Assembly (NCBI GenBank): GCA_037447655.1
Contig: JBBHKE010001012.1
Location: 263,295 to 327,294, forward strand
Origin: Zygnema cylindricum
Lineage: Eukaryota; Streptophyta; Zygnematophyceae; Zygnematales; Zygnemataceae
Direction of reading: 5' to 3'
DNA length: 64,000 nucleotides
Within the stretch, counting starts at the first letter, position 1. Every line of letters begins with the position of its first letter. Shown here one piece after another: positions 32,076-44,300 of this stretch. Made by a program: the position numbers and the translations under genes. The notes under the pieces are model-generated. The model was not told the origin of the DNA, did not search any database, and was given only the letters and a program-made list of their open reading frames with translations.

Positions 32076-32081
32076 TATAAA
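32076..32081 (+). promoter_or_regulatory. TATA-box candidate of the LRR gene
   Basis: TATAAA 149 bp upstream of the ATG at 32230, directly after the third promoter repeat. A transcription start around 32110 would be expected if it is used. Confidence 0.4.
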
Positions 32082-32229
32082 CAAAATTCATTGTACGGAT
32101 GACTCCTGCCTTCGGTCCTTCGCACTTTCGGAAGTCAATAGTGCTCCGATCTCGCAGACGATCCTCTTTCGCCAACACCGCTTCTTTCCTACCAATTTTG
32201 CATCCGTGTGACGTGACGAGTTCTTAGCC

Positions 32230-32335
32230 ATGGCTGCCACCTTGGTCAGCGTCGCACTTTTGATCTTAGCGTGCCACGTGGCACTTTCAATGGGATATGA
32301 CTCCTACCCATCCGTAACCATGGCGAAGGAAGACG
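32230..32335 (+). CDS. LRR gene exon 1: signal peptide
   Basis: ATG 32230 opens a hydrophobic signal sequence, MAATLVSVALLILACHVALS, followed by GYDSYPSVTMAKED. The donor at 32336 is GTACGT and the acceptor TGCTGCAG ends at 32428. Removing this 93-nt intron gives ...EDEAALEAVKAAV, typical of LRR N-caps. Retaining it also keeps the frame open (31 extra codons), so the splice is a choice made on signal quality and protein sense. Confidence 0.65.
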
Positions 32336-35300
32336 GTACGTTTTCCCCTCCTTTGACCTTAATTTCACACGTGCGAGATCTGGCTCTAATTCGCTCATCT
32401 GACGCGTGTGTCCGTACTTGTGCTGCAGAGGCGGCTCTGGAGGCGGTGAAGGCGGCCGTACGGAACAAGGGGAACTTTCCCGCGATCGGTTGCTACCCAG
32501 AGTACAACTGGCCGGAAGTTGCCTTCTTGTGCGACCCGGACGGCCGCGTGTACTCCATGTGAGTGGTGGCCGCTGCGTGCACCCTCGGCTTGTGACATAT
32601 CCGCACTGAATTCCGCACTGAATTCCGCACTGAATTCAGCCCTGAATTCAGCCCTGAATTCCGCAATGAATTCCGCACTGATTTCCGCAATGAATTCTGC
32701 CCTGAATTCCGCACTGAATTCCGCACTGACTTCCGCACTAAACGCCGCTCCAGGGAAGGCGTATTTGGGGGGGAAGGGGGGAGGAGGGAGTGTTGGGAGG
32801 GAAATTGGGGGGGGAGAGGGACCAAATTGGGGTGGAATTAGTGTGAGGAAGAGTATGGCGCAACTTTTCGATAGATCTCTTTTGGTTTCTGCGAGAGAGG
32901 AAGGAGGGTTTGTTGAGTGAAAAAGCGGGGAATTGTTTGTCAAGTAATGGAAGGCGTTTGGTGCGGAGGAAGGGGGAAATGGGAGGGGGAGGGGGGGGGA
33001 AGGAGGAGAATAACGAATCGTGTTCATTGACCTATGTGGGTGGGCGGTGCAGATCTATATCCTTTGAAAATTTGGGGGGGACCATTGCACCAGAGATTGG
33101 GAACCTTACCAAATTGAAGGACATGTGAGTGAATGGTGGGAGGGATGATGCATATTCTACACAAAATGAACATGACAAGAAAAGAAAAATAAACGATGAT
33201 GGGTACATGCATGACTAAAGTAAAAGACCTTAACAGTATATTTTACATACTTTCTTTTCTTTTGTTCTCTTTTTTTTTGCTTGCTGTCCTCACCCTCTAG
33301 GGTGAAAACACTCTGAGGGATATTCAAGATTACTGTGCATGTGGAAAGGTTTTAATTTTATATTTCTTTGCAAAAAATTCCCGTCATAAAAAGTCTTTTC
33401 CAAAAAAAAAAATGTCCACTTCTCCTTTGCGAGACCACCATAGCTAGTGTTGGTGCTGCCTCTAAATTCCCTACAATTATCGGTGTTTCTCTCTCAAAAA
33501 TCTTGGCCCGATCGATGAGAGTCTTTCTACTGCAATTTGTCCATCCGTGTTCGGTAGTCCCCTTGTCTAGGTAGAGGCAGTTTCAAGAAGGATGGGGTTT
33601 CTTCCGACTAGAATTAATGGACTGTTTTTTACCAAAGTTTGCGGGCTGACTGAATTGGTAGCTCATAGTAATCTAAGAAGCTCCGAGACCTCATAGCCCC
33701 ACATCCTCTTTAAGGCTTATTTCCTAAGTGCTCCCTTTAAAGTCTACAGGTATCTTACTGTCAAACCGGCTAAGGGTACATCTGTGCTCGTAAGTTAATG
33801 GCCAATCAAACATTTCTCCATTAAATTAAAAAATTCACGTGCAATCTGAGATCCCGGATCTATAAAGATATCTAGAGGGGCCACAGAAAACAATAGAACT
33901 CTTTGGAGAAAAAGGTCAACCACTGTCTTAGACTCCTATAGAGGGATCAAGATCAATTCTATTCATCTATGGTAATGTCCGATCATGAAAATGATACAGT
34001 GATTGCCCCTCCACTTGTGGGGGGTGGTCCGTGCAAATCTAATGACCATAAATAAAACACCCCCCTAATGGAGGAGTGACCTTAGTGTAGCTCCATAACG
34101 CCTTTTCTCTCGATAGACCTTTTCACCCTGTCATACGGTGATCAAGTCTTAGTTACACGGTTCGCTTGTGTTTTCATCCCATACCACCAATAGGTGGCCA
34201 AAACCAAAAAGGCGGTCCTTTTTTACCCTAAGTGTCCAAATTTTTCATATAGGTTAACCATAAAGATATCTTTGCCTGATGACATTGGTACTCCCCCACT
34301 TTCTCCTCTAGGAAATGTTGGATTGGCACGTGAATGCCCGTTCAATACGGGGTAGAATGTGATACGTCACACTTGAAGCCGCCTAAAATAAATAGGTACG
34401 GACCCGCCAGGCTCTACATCAAGCTGGTGGCACAGTGGTTAGTGCGCTGACACCTCAAGTCAGAGGTCCCAGGTTCGAGCCATGGCCGGTATATTGAGCC
34501 GGCTAGGGCTCGAATCAGGGACCTCTGACTTGATCTGTCAGCGCACTACTGTCAGCGCACTAACCACTGTGCCACCAGCTTGATGTCGAGCCTGGCGGGT
34601 TCGTACCTATTTATTTTAGGCGGCTTCAAGTGTGACGTATCACATTCTACCCTGTATTGTGTTGAAGGTCATGGGCATTCTGACTTGGCTGTGTTCCACT
34701 CCCACTAGGCGTCACACTTGCACCAACAGAGACTGAGCCATTAGTAGACATGGTAGCAGGGACTGAGCCATTAGTAGACATGGTAGCAGAAGCAAACCCA
34801 AAGAGAGATACCTATTTGAATAGCATTCTCCCAAGTGACGACACGTGTCCCAAGTGTGAATGAACCGTGAACTCCCAACTTCACTGTCACACTAATTTCG
34901 GTAAGTACTGAACCGAACTCAACCAAAAATAGCTTAAGTCCTGAACAGCTCTCTCTCGCAGCTGAGGCATAAAGAGGACTAAAGCTTTCTAAAAACAACA
35001 GAATGTACATTCTGTATTAAACTGATCATCCTAATTGAATTAAATACTCTAAAGATCTTCAAAATATCTCAAACGTATGTACAAGGTTCACTAGACAATT
35101 TACTAACAAAAATCTAAGTGTTTGGACCAGAATTGTCCACTAACAATATCTATACCCTAAAAATCCGGGTGATTTTTATCACGTCTACATTCATTGGCGG
35201 CCCTACACACTAATTTACTTAAAGATAAGAATTCGTGTAGATACTACAAAAATCCACACTAAATTTGGTCAATATTGAACAGTCGGTATTCCAAAAATAT

Positions 35301-38300
35301 TCTAAGTCTTTGAGTCAAATTTCTAAGACTTACTAAAGCTTACTTTTCAATATATTGAACGGGCATTCACGTGCCAATCAAACAATCTCCGTCACGGGAA
35401 TACCGGTCACCATCCGCAATCCCGCTGGCTCCGATACCATGTTAGATTTCCTAGAAATCTAACAGGAAAAACTTTTAACATAAGACCTCTTTCTCATTTC
35501 TACGCCGTCATTCAATGTTGAACATTGTGTTTAATACTCATTGTTAGAGTGTTTGTTACTTCCCTTTGTTTTTAAGGCATCTAAAACTTCAAAATTAACC
35601 TGGATGGCCATCGTTCTTGGCCCTCATGCCTGTTGCCATTAGTGCTTTATATCTAAATATTGAAGGCGAGCATGAATTCTCAAAATTTCTATGGCTGGTC
35701 TTACTAATTCTACCCAAGCTTCAAGATAATCATCGTACTAAGCCTTAAAGTGGAGAAGTGTGGATTTCGGTTGAAATCGTCCAATTCTTACGAATGTCTA
35801 ATATGGAAAAAATTATGGCCCCTATGAACAAGTCAGGTATTTCCTATTGCATGGGCATAAGGTACTTATCTAACGCGGTGGCCTAGTTGGCGGTTATGTA
35901 ATTTTCGCACATCTTTTAATCAACAGTTTTCTCTAATAATTTCTTTTGTGAGGAAGGACCATTAGAGATAAAAATCCTTGTAACTCTTTACTGTCTTGAA
36001 TGAGTCTTATATATGTACCAACTCTTGTATTCTTGTCTAAAATACTTCGTCTAAATAACTTTATGGGTATTGCTTTTAAAAAGTGGTGATTTCATTCACC
36101 TAGTCAATCCAAAACGAAGTTTTTTGATACAAATTAATGTCCTTCGAGGCTAGCCAAATTTGTCCCTGTTTTTAGCGTTCACATGATCTTAGCGTTCGCA
36201 TATTTAAGCGTGTTGACTTTCCCATCAATTCGTGGCATTGTCCAAAATCATGCCGTGCTTGTCGATGACATATGCATAACTCTTAGGGTACGATGTTAAT
36301 GTAGTTAACGGCTTCCTTGGTTTTTCATGAAGACTGCATGACCAAACATCGTGTCGTCACATGGTGGACCTCTAATGCTCTAATTATTGGTGTATGTGAG
36401 GCGTGGATGTTGTTTCTACAAGCCAACCGTGGCTTTGAGAAATGCCATTGGTATTAAAGTTGTCCAGTCTGCACTTGAGGTGATTAATTACATAACGGCA
36501 GTTCACGGGGGTGAATGACAAAGCCCCCGTCTGTATTGACCGGTGGAAAAGGGTCTACTCTTGTCTATTTGGCTACCTTCTTTGGTAATTGCTACCTCAA
36601 ACCTAGTATTCTTCCTGGTGAAGAGCACCACAAGAAGTACCAGAAGTCTATTCGGTGAAATTTAATGAGCACGTAATATATGTCTAAAGCTGGTCCAATA
36701 ATGTAAGTTGGTTTCGTTTGAATGAAGTCAAGTTGCGAGCCCTGGTTTTGCTTGTAAAATCGTATTTTTAAGTCGGTCCCACTCTTTTAAGAGATAGGCG
36801 GGGCATTCATTGGTTCTGGGATAGGAGAATTCTTAGGTTTCGGGTGTTCTCAATTGTTTTTGATTTGGTGATTGTAGTTGGTGGGCCTTGTATATGATTC
36901 GGGAAACCTGGAGGGAGTGGTCTAGACAAGGTTTTTCTTGGTTGTGGGGGACCCTTGGGCGATCCCATTTTGTTAACAGGGAATAACTATTGCCTCAAAA
37001 TTTTAGGTCTTAATCCTACACCCTTGTCATGATCCCCTGTTTAGGCAAATAAAGGGTGTTGAGTGTTTTTCCTAAGAGGCATTTTGAATCCCAATTCCCA
37101 CGAAGCATGCGAAGGAACCAAAGAAGGTTGAGGGTTCTTCAACCTCCACTTCCATTAACAATTCCTCCTAATTTGTGATGGTTGAAAGGGGCTCCGCCTG
37201 AAAAAGGCTTGGTCAAGCAATTGAAAAAAGGTTATGCTTTCTTGAGTATATCCTCCTTAGTAACCACGTTGATAGCATAGAAAGGTGAAAGAGAGCCATA
37301 AGTTTTCCGTTTATTTATGCAACTACTCCTATTTGTTGGTATAAGTTAAGACAACTTGTTATCCGCCTTCGACTTTCCCTTCTCCTCTCTGTAGAGACCC
37401 TAAGCCCATCGTGGCAAAAGGATCTTGGATGATCAAGTTCTCGGTCATATCGTTCAGAGTGGTGTACTGTTTTAAGTCATTTGGGAAACCTTGTCTCTAA
37501 AAACAATGGGCTTCACGTGTAGTTGTGATAAGCGCATGCTCTGTAAGTGGCCCTCTTTGTGGTGTATTTGGCACACAAGGCGTTGGGGACGCTGGTCGAG
37601 TGAATCCGCCAAAGGTGCACAATACACAGTTGTTCCTTTGTCATTCTTGCACTCTTGGTGCCTCGGAGGAAAAAGAGCATCGAGACAAACCTATCTACCC
37701 CCTGGGCCTCCAAGCCCTTGGCCTCTCCCTCCATTCTCAGTGTTTTGGCCATACGCGTCTGCTCTGTATTTCCGCATTCCAGCGCCTCAATTTCGACGTT
37801 GAGCTTCAAGGGGCACCTTCTTTAAGAGTACCCTGGATATAGATAGGTCTAGTTGCATCGACGAAATGAAGGTTTTGCTTTCCTGTTTTATTCCCCACAA
37901 CTTCTTTGTCCACCCCGTGTGCGCCTACCCCATTACTGTCGGTTTGGGGCAACCCTCTATCGGAAACAGTCGTCATAGGAGTACGACTCCTTTATTAATG
38001 GAATAATTTATATGATGTAAGGGAGGGAAATGAAAATCCAAGGGATGCGAAAGATAATATATTACTGCAAATATATACAAACATTCAAGATACATATACA
38101 TATGTATGTGTGTGTCGGAGAAATCACAAAAAAAAGGTTTTCTGATTTTGAAATAATTATTTTTTTCTTTACTTCATAATTTTATGTTATATTTATTTAT
38201 ATTGATGAATGTTGGTTATGTTGATTTTATGTTTTTTTTATCTCTTTTTGTATAAAAGAAAGAAAAATGAGCAACGGGTCGTAACAAAAGGAGAGAGGGG

Positions 38301-41300
38301 GGGAGGGAGGTGGAATGGGCGGAGGAGGGAAGAGGGATCCATGCGAACAAATGTAAACAAATGTCACTAAGGAAACTGAGAAGTAATAATATTGTTTTTC
38401 CGTAATGTTCGAGTTCTTGTCAGTTTTTTATGATTGTTCATGCGGATGGCCGGTTTTACAGAGGATTGGTGGGCACCCAGCTAGGTGGAAGCATTCCGTC
38501 GTCCATCGGTCGTTTGAAAGACCTCCAAGTTTTGTAAGACACGTGACACTCAGGTTTTGTTGTGCATGATATAAAACTTAAAGGCATGGTGGGCAAAACA
38601 AAGAGAAAGCGGAGAAAATAATTAAATACAAGAGATAGGAGACTCTTATTAATGAACATTATGGAAGCAAAGGGTAGAAAAAAATTAAATAAGATGATTG
38701 CAGAAAGAGAAGCAATCGATAAATAGACTATACAAAAATAAACAACTGACTAGGAAGGTCTACAATAAGTACAAAACATTGTGAAGAGTTCTCTCTACTG
38801 ACTTTCCCCCCACATCTTCCATTAAAGATACATCACCCTGAGCTGAGGTTTAAACAATCATACCACAAGCATAGTAGATACTCTTTGGAGATGTTTGGTG
38901 CAGATTGGTAAAAGTCGCTTTGTTCTAACACATGTGGGCACACGCTCCCGTGTCCATGATCCATCCTGCATCCTTTCGACCCTATATGGTAGCCGCCATA
39001 GCAAATAAATCTGCCTCCTCTTGCTCATTGAAGCTTAGAGACTCATCTGCATGAGTTGCAGAAGCTGAGAAAAAAGCATTTTCACGGGAAGGATTTCCAG
39101 AAAAACCTTTGTGATACTGGCTCTGTTGCCAACCTGGCTTGTATGAACTTGTCCTGGCTTGTATGAACTTGTCTCATTAGCCTTCTTCAGTTTAGGACAG
39201 TACCTTTATCCATGACCCTTCTCAGAACAATAAAAACAAGTAGTAGTAGATGGCCAATTCTGCCTCTGATTAAACTGATTCTGATTCTGGTTAAACTGAT
39301 TCCTATTCTGATTAAACTGATTTCTTTTGTCAAAGACTGTTGCAAAAGCTTCAACCTTTCTTTCTCCCTCAAGGAGTTTAGTATTAGTTTCTTCCTCTTA
39401 TATAAGATTATACTCTAACTGAAATGACCAGCTAGCTTTATCATGACTTTTTAATTGAACAAACACACCTTTCATGCTACTAGGGAGACCTCTAATAAGC
39501 AGAGCTGCCTGTTGAAACTCAAGAAATGACCCCCTAGCAGAAGAGTGAGCATCAATGAGCGCACGAAATTTGTCTCAATACTCAACCATAGTTCCCCCCG
39601 TGTATTTGTATCCCCAAATTTTTCCAGCCACTAAGAGCTCCTCTTGAACATTCGCTTTCTCAAAAGCGGATTTTAGTGATTTCCAAATCTCGCTCGCCGT
39701 CTTCATTTTCAATCGAGACATGACCAAATTTTGTGAAATACAAAGAATTAGATTGTTCCTTGCCATTGAATTCTTTCTCGCCGAAGTTGGATCTGTTTCA
39801 TCAAGGAACCATCCAAGACCCCCAATAAGTCAACAGTTTCAAACGACGATTAAACCATCGCAGCCCAGTACGCATACTTCTGGCCATTGAAGATAGGAAT
39901 TCTTGACGAAAGGCCTATAACTTGTTGTTCTACAACCATAGTTGCAGGCAGAGGACCAGCACTAGTAGTGGAAGTAGACATGAAAAACAGCAGAAAATAT
40001 CAAATTACCTACTTAACAGCCAACTTTGTACTGACACAAAAATGACTCAGAAAGCTGATATGCTTCAAATTTGCCATAATGATACACAATATAGTAAACT
40101 GACAATTCCCAAAATTGCAGCCCAAATGACCCAGTAAGATATGATGTTTGGAAGTTTCCCAAAAATTGCCCTTAGAAGATCATATTCCCAACTGGATAAT
40201 ACAAAATTGGCTAAGTCCTAAAATATATAGAATATATACTCATAGTGAGTATCTACTGGTCACACTAATTCGGGTGACCGTGCTACGGAACGATCATGAC
40301 TAGCGACAAAGTATCCAGCCTGTACTTTACTGTACCTAGAGTACCTCCAAAAACCTAATTATTGTTTTCTTGAAAACTAATTAATGAAACACTAAATTTT
40401 AATACATTAAACTACAAAACTTTGTTATTCAAATATTTTAGATAACGAGCCGTACAAAATGTTCCAGGTGCTTAGTCACAGTAGTCTCTAAAGTCCAGCT
40501 GACTGTCGTAGTGTAGTATGAAGCACCTGAGTGCTTCGTCACTTGTGGTCCCAGTGAATCATGTCTTGTGGTCCCACGTAAATCACACCTCGTCACTTGT
40601 GGTCCCACGTGAATCATAAAAATTCACGTGAATCAGGTGAATTGCGTCCGTGGACGTCTCTCAAAATCAATGATCATAATTCACTTCCGAAATATCCGGA
40701 CGTTTCTATTTAATGATCATAAAAATATTCCGTACCATATAATTCCAAAATATTTGTATGACTCCAAAAATACCCGTACCATATATTTTCCGAGATATCC
40801 GGATCGGATTCCGTCCGTCTGATTTGGCGATTCCAATTGTCTGCTGCGTGACACGTGTCGACGCCACTCCGTAAAACCTGCTGAGGTACAATACACTCTA
40901 TTGTACTTTGCCTACTGTTACACTAATAAAGGTAAGTCTTATATACCACTTCTTAGAAACTATTCTAAGTCTACTCTATTTACTAACTAAAGATTTCAAA
41001 TCTCAACACTATTATTATCACTACTATTAAATGAAAACTAATGTTATTTCTGTTTGCTTTTTATTATTAATAAAATGTAAGTCTAATTTTTTAAATTTTT
41101 ATGTGTGACTGTATTTCAAATATAGATGAATGATAAATAAAAGTAATAACAATGACAATTATTATAAGAGAGGCAGTTGTATTATGAATAATAATTATAA
41201 CAACATTGGCGATAATAATAGAAAATTATAATAATAACAAAAAAAACATTAATATGCAAAAATGGTTACCAGTAATTAAAACCAATGAGAAAAAAACGTT

Positions 41301-44300
41301 GAAAATTTGTGCATGTTGTTGAAAATTGGTTGTTTCTTTCAACTTTCATTTATTCATTTTGCTAAATTGTTTTGTATATTGCTTAATTTCCTTCAATATG
41401 TGATTTTTTTCTAGCTATTTTTATAATCGGTTTTGCAAATGCCGGGTGTGGCAGATCTTTCGAATTCAACCAGTTGAGTGGAAGCATTCCATGGTCCATC
41501 GGTCAACTGGAATACGTCGAATACTTGTAAGACACATGACACTATGGTTGTGGTACGCATAAACAATGTGTTTTAAACAGAAATTGTTGGTCTAAACGGA
41601 AATTGTTTGTTGCAGAGTTACTTTACCGCATTGAAGGTTGTCAACAACAAAGCTTTATTTCCTATTCGTTTTTTTATTTTAAAAAACATAGTCATACAGT
41701 TAAATGACTTGACGGTTGAAGAAGGGATGGAGGGTCCACTTGGTTGGGGAGGTGGGGTAAGCGATCATTTTCTAAATTATATGTGGATTGGAAAACTTGC
41801 ATGCTACGATTGTAGTTATCTTTTTCTACTTTTTAGCAGGTTTTTTCATATGGTTTGCTGATTATTGCTTTTATGTAGCGGATAATAGAGGGGAGGGAGG
41901 AGCGTGACTAAACCTGCGTTGTGGGATTTCCTTTTTTGTTATTTTGTTTTAATTGTTAAGTATTTCATTCGCTAGGTTACATATTTTTTTTGGCATAATG
42001 ATTTGTTTTATACATGTATATATATATATCTATTTTTTTATTATCTTTAAATTTATTAGTTTTATTATTATTATTACTATTTTTTTCAATTTATTAAATT
42101 TTAGACCATCTTCCAAATGGATAATTAAACCCATAAAAAATAGTAATAATAATGAAAATAATAATAATAGTAATATCTAAATAATAATAAATGATTTTAT
42201 TTATATTAATTTGAATAAGAGCATCAATAGTAAAAGATGTCATTATAATAACAAAAACAAAAAAGGTCTTCAACAATAAATAATAATGCAAAATATTAAT
42301 AACTAAAAATAAACATAATAATTACAAAAACAACGTACAACAACAAAATGAATGTATTTTTTGTATAATTTGTATTTTTTACATTTCGATATTTTTTTCA
42401 CAATGGCAAATTCTGTATCTTGATGTTTTTCGCATTTTGGCAATTTTTTGTATTTCCTATCTCGTACAATGAGACATTTTCTCCTTTTCGATATTTTCTG
42501 TAGTTCAATACTTTCTTATTTCAAAATGTTTTGCATGGTAGTATATTTCGCAATTCTACATTTAATAAGTGTCGATACTTTTTGGTTTTTGATTTTTTCT
42601 GGATTTTCTTTTTCTGAAATTTGACGTTTTTTTTTATTTCAATATTTTTCCTGTTTTGGATTTTTATGCATGTTAATATTTTGCGTTTTTGTCATTTTTC
42701 GCATTTTCGACATATTCCCTATTTAAACATTTTTTTGTGCTTAGGCATTTTTTTCCTATCATCATTATTTGCAAATTTGACGTGTTTTTTTTCTTTTGCA
42801 TTTTGAATTATTTTAAATTTTCATGTTTTTCTAACTCGACAATATTTGCATTTTTTATATTTTGCTTCTTTTTATTTTTCTGCAACCACATTTTTTGTTT
42901 TCTCGCATTTTCCATCCCAAATCATGATCCATTTAGATGCTTTTTAATTTTATATTTTAATTTTTTCACATTTTCATATTTGGACAATTTCTGGATTTCG
43001 ACATTTTATGCATTTTGACATTTCTCCAACTTTGATGTCTTATATTTCGGCAATTTATTTTTTTCTGCATTGTATGCATTTTGACATATTTTACATTTTA
43101 AACATTATTATCATTTTCAAAGTTTTTGCATGTTTGTCATTTCCAATATTTCCACATTCAATGTTTCGATATTTCCTACAATTCTACGTAAATTTTAATT
43201 TTCTGTATCAAATTTACAATATACAATTTTAAACAATAATATAAATAAAATCAAAATTATAAATGAGTTCCAAAGGGCATGGAGAAATATGACAACTTTT
43301 TGGGCATAGGTGGAGATAGACATTGAGGTGGAGGGGGAGGGGGGAGAGGGAGGGACAAACACGAAAAAAATGGGGGTAGAAGTAAGAGTGAAGGGAATGA
43401 GTGTTGTACATGGGGGGGGAGAGAGAGAGAGAGAGGGAGGGAGAGGAGGGTGAGAGGAAGGGGGAGAAAGAGAGAGAGAGAGGGGAGGAGAGGGAGAGGG
43501 ACAGGTAGAGGGAGAGGGAGAGGGAGAGGGATAAAGAGAGGGAGACGGAGAGGGAGAGGGAGAGGGAGAGGGAGAGGGAGAGGGAGAAGGAGAGTGAGCA
43601 TGAATAATGATAAAATAACAAAGACTGGTTAAAGTCTTAAGGACAAGAAAAACAAATACTATTACAGTGAAAAACTAAAATGACATTTTTCAGAGAAATA
43701 AACATTATAATACTTATTATGTATTATTAGTAATTATTAATAAATGTAATCATAATAGTGACAATAAGAGCAAATGTAAACAACAATGTACAATGATAAT
43801 AATTAATAATTGATAAGATTAAAGAACAATTAATAATAAAAAAAATGATTAACAATAAATAATAGTACGAAGTAACAATTGTCTACAACCTTAATTTTAT
43901 AATAAGGATTAAAAAAACATGGAATAAATCTTTATTTTTAATGCAAAAAAGGAATAAAAACAATTTTCTTTTTACTTTTTACCATGACATATAAGGTTTT
44001 ATTTTCTTTTTGTGAAGCTTTGTATTCATTTTTTTTCTTTTTAAGGAATCCTTCGAAATTTAAGTGAGTTCATAGAGGAAGGAAAAGGGAAGTGGAGTGA
44101 GAGGGTGTGGGGGGTAGGTAATTATTATTGAAAGAGGTGTGGAATAAAGACCTTCAATCTATCAAATGTGTATTTTTCCTTCTATATTCTGATAAAAAAA
44201 AAATTATTGACTTGCAATTTTTCTATTAATGCAATGGAAAGAGGGAGGCGAGGAGAGTGACAAAAGCCAAGTGGTGTATAAGCATTATAATTTGCAACAG

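Larger units (their letters stand above)
34316..35384. mobile_element. 1.07-kb element with 32-bp near-perfect inverted termini
   Basis: 34316-34347 starts TGTTGGATTGGCACGTGAAT. The reverse complement of 35353-35384 starts TGTTTGATTGGCACGTGAAT and agrees over 32 bp with one difference. Ends are TG...CA, as in an LTR, but the inverted repeat is far longer than the few bases normal for LTRs. Flanking pentamers (GGAAA, ATCTC) differ. Next to it on the minus strand lies an initiator-Met primer site (35427-35439). It could be a TIR element or an LTR whose end was copied in inverted orientation. Confidence 0.5.
38800..41008 (-). mobile_element. minus-strand copia gag fragment with adjoining LTR (M6)
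   Basis: On the minus strand an LTR-like segment starts TGTTGAGATTTGAAATC at 41008 and is followed at 39981 by ATG of a gag frame. Gag runs to the protease region at about 38800 and then stops; integrase and polymerase are absent. No primer site of either type was found between LTR and gag. It lies in the intron between LRR exons 4 and 5, antisense to the gene. Confidence 0.6.

Noticed and set aside
32395-33027. 210-codon minus-strand frame, Ala/Glu/Phe- and Pro-rich
   Set aside because: Produced by the 12-bp minisatellite and a GA-rich run; it overlaps the better-supported LRR exon 2 on the other strand.
34421-34492. functional tRNA gene reading GAG (Glu)
   Set aside because: C instead of U at position 33, a T-stem mismatch, a poor acceptor stem and an inverted duplicate beside it point to a tRNA-derived repeat, so it is listed as tRNA-like only.
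40538-40617. possible CRISPR-like array of short repeats
   Set aside because: Units are directly adjoining, imperfect and without spacers, and lie in a retrotransposon LTR of a eukaryote.
43229-43621. Ser/Leu-rich frame of 130 codons on the minus strand
   Set aside because: It is the complement of the (GGGAGA)n tract; low-complexity artefact.
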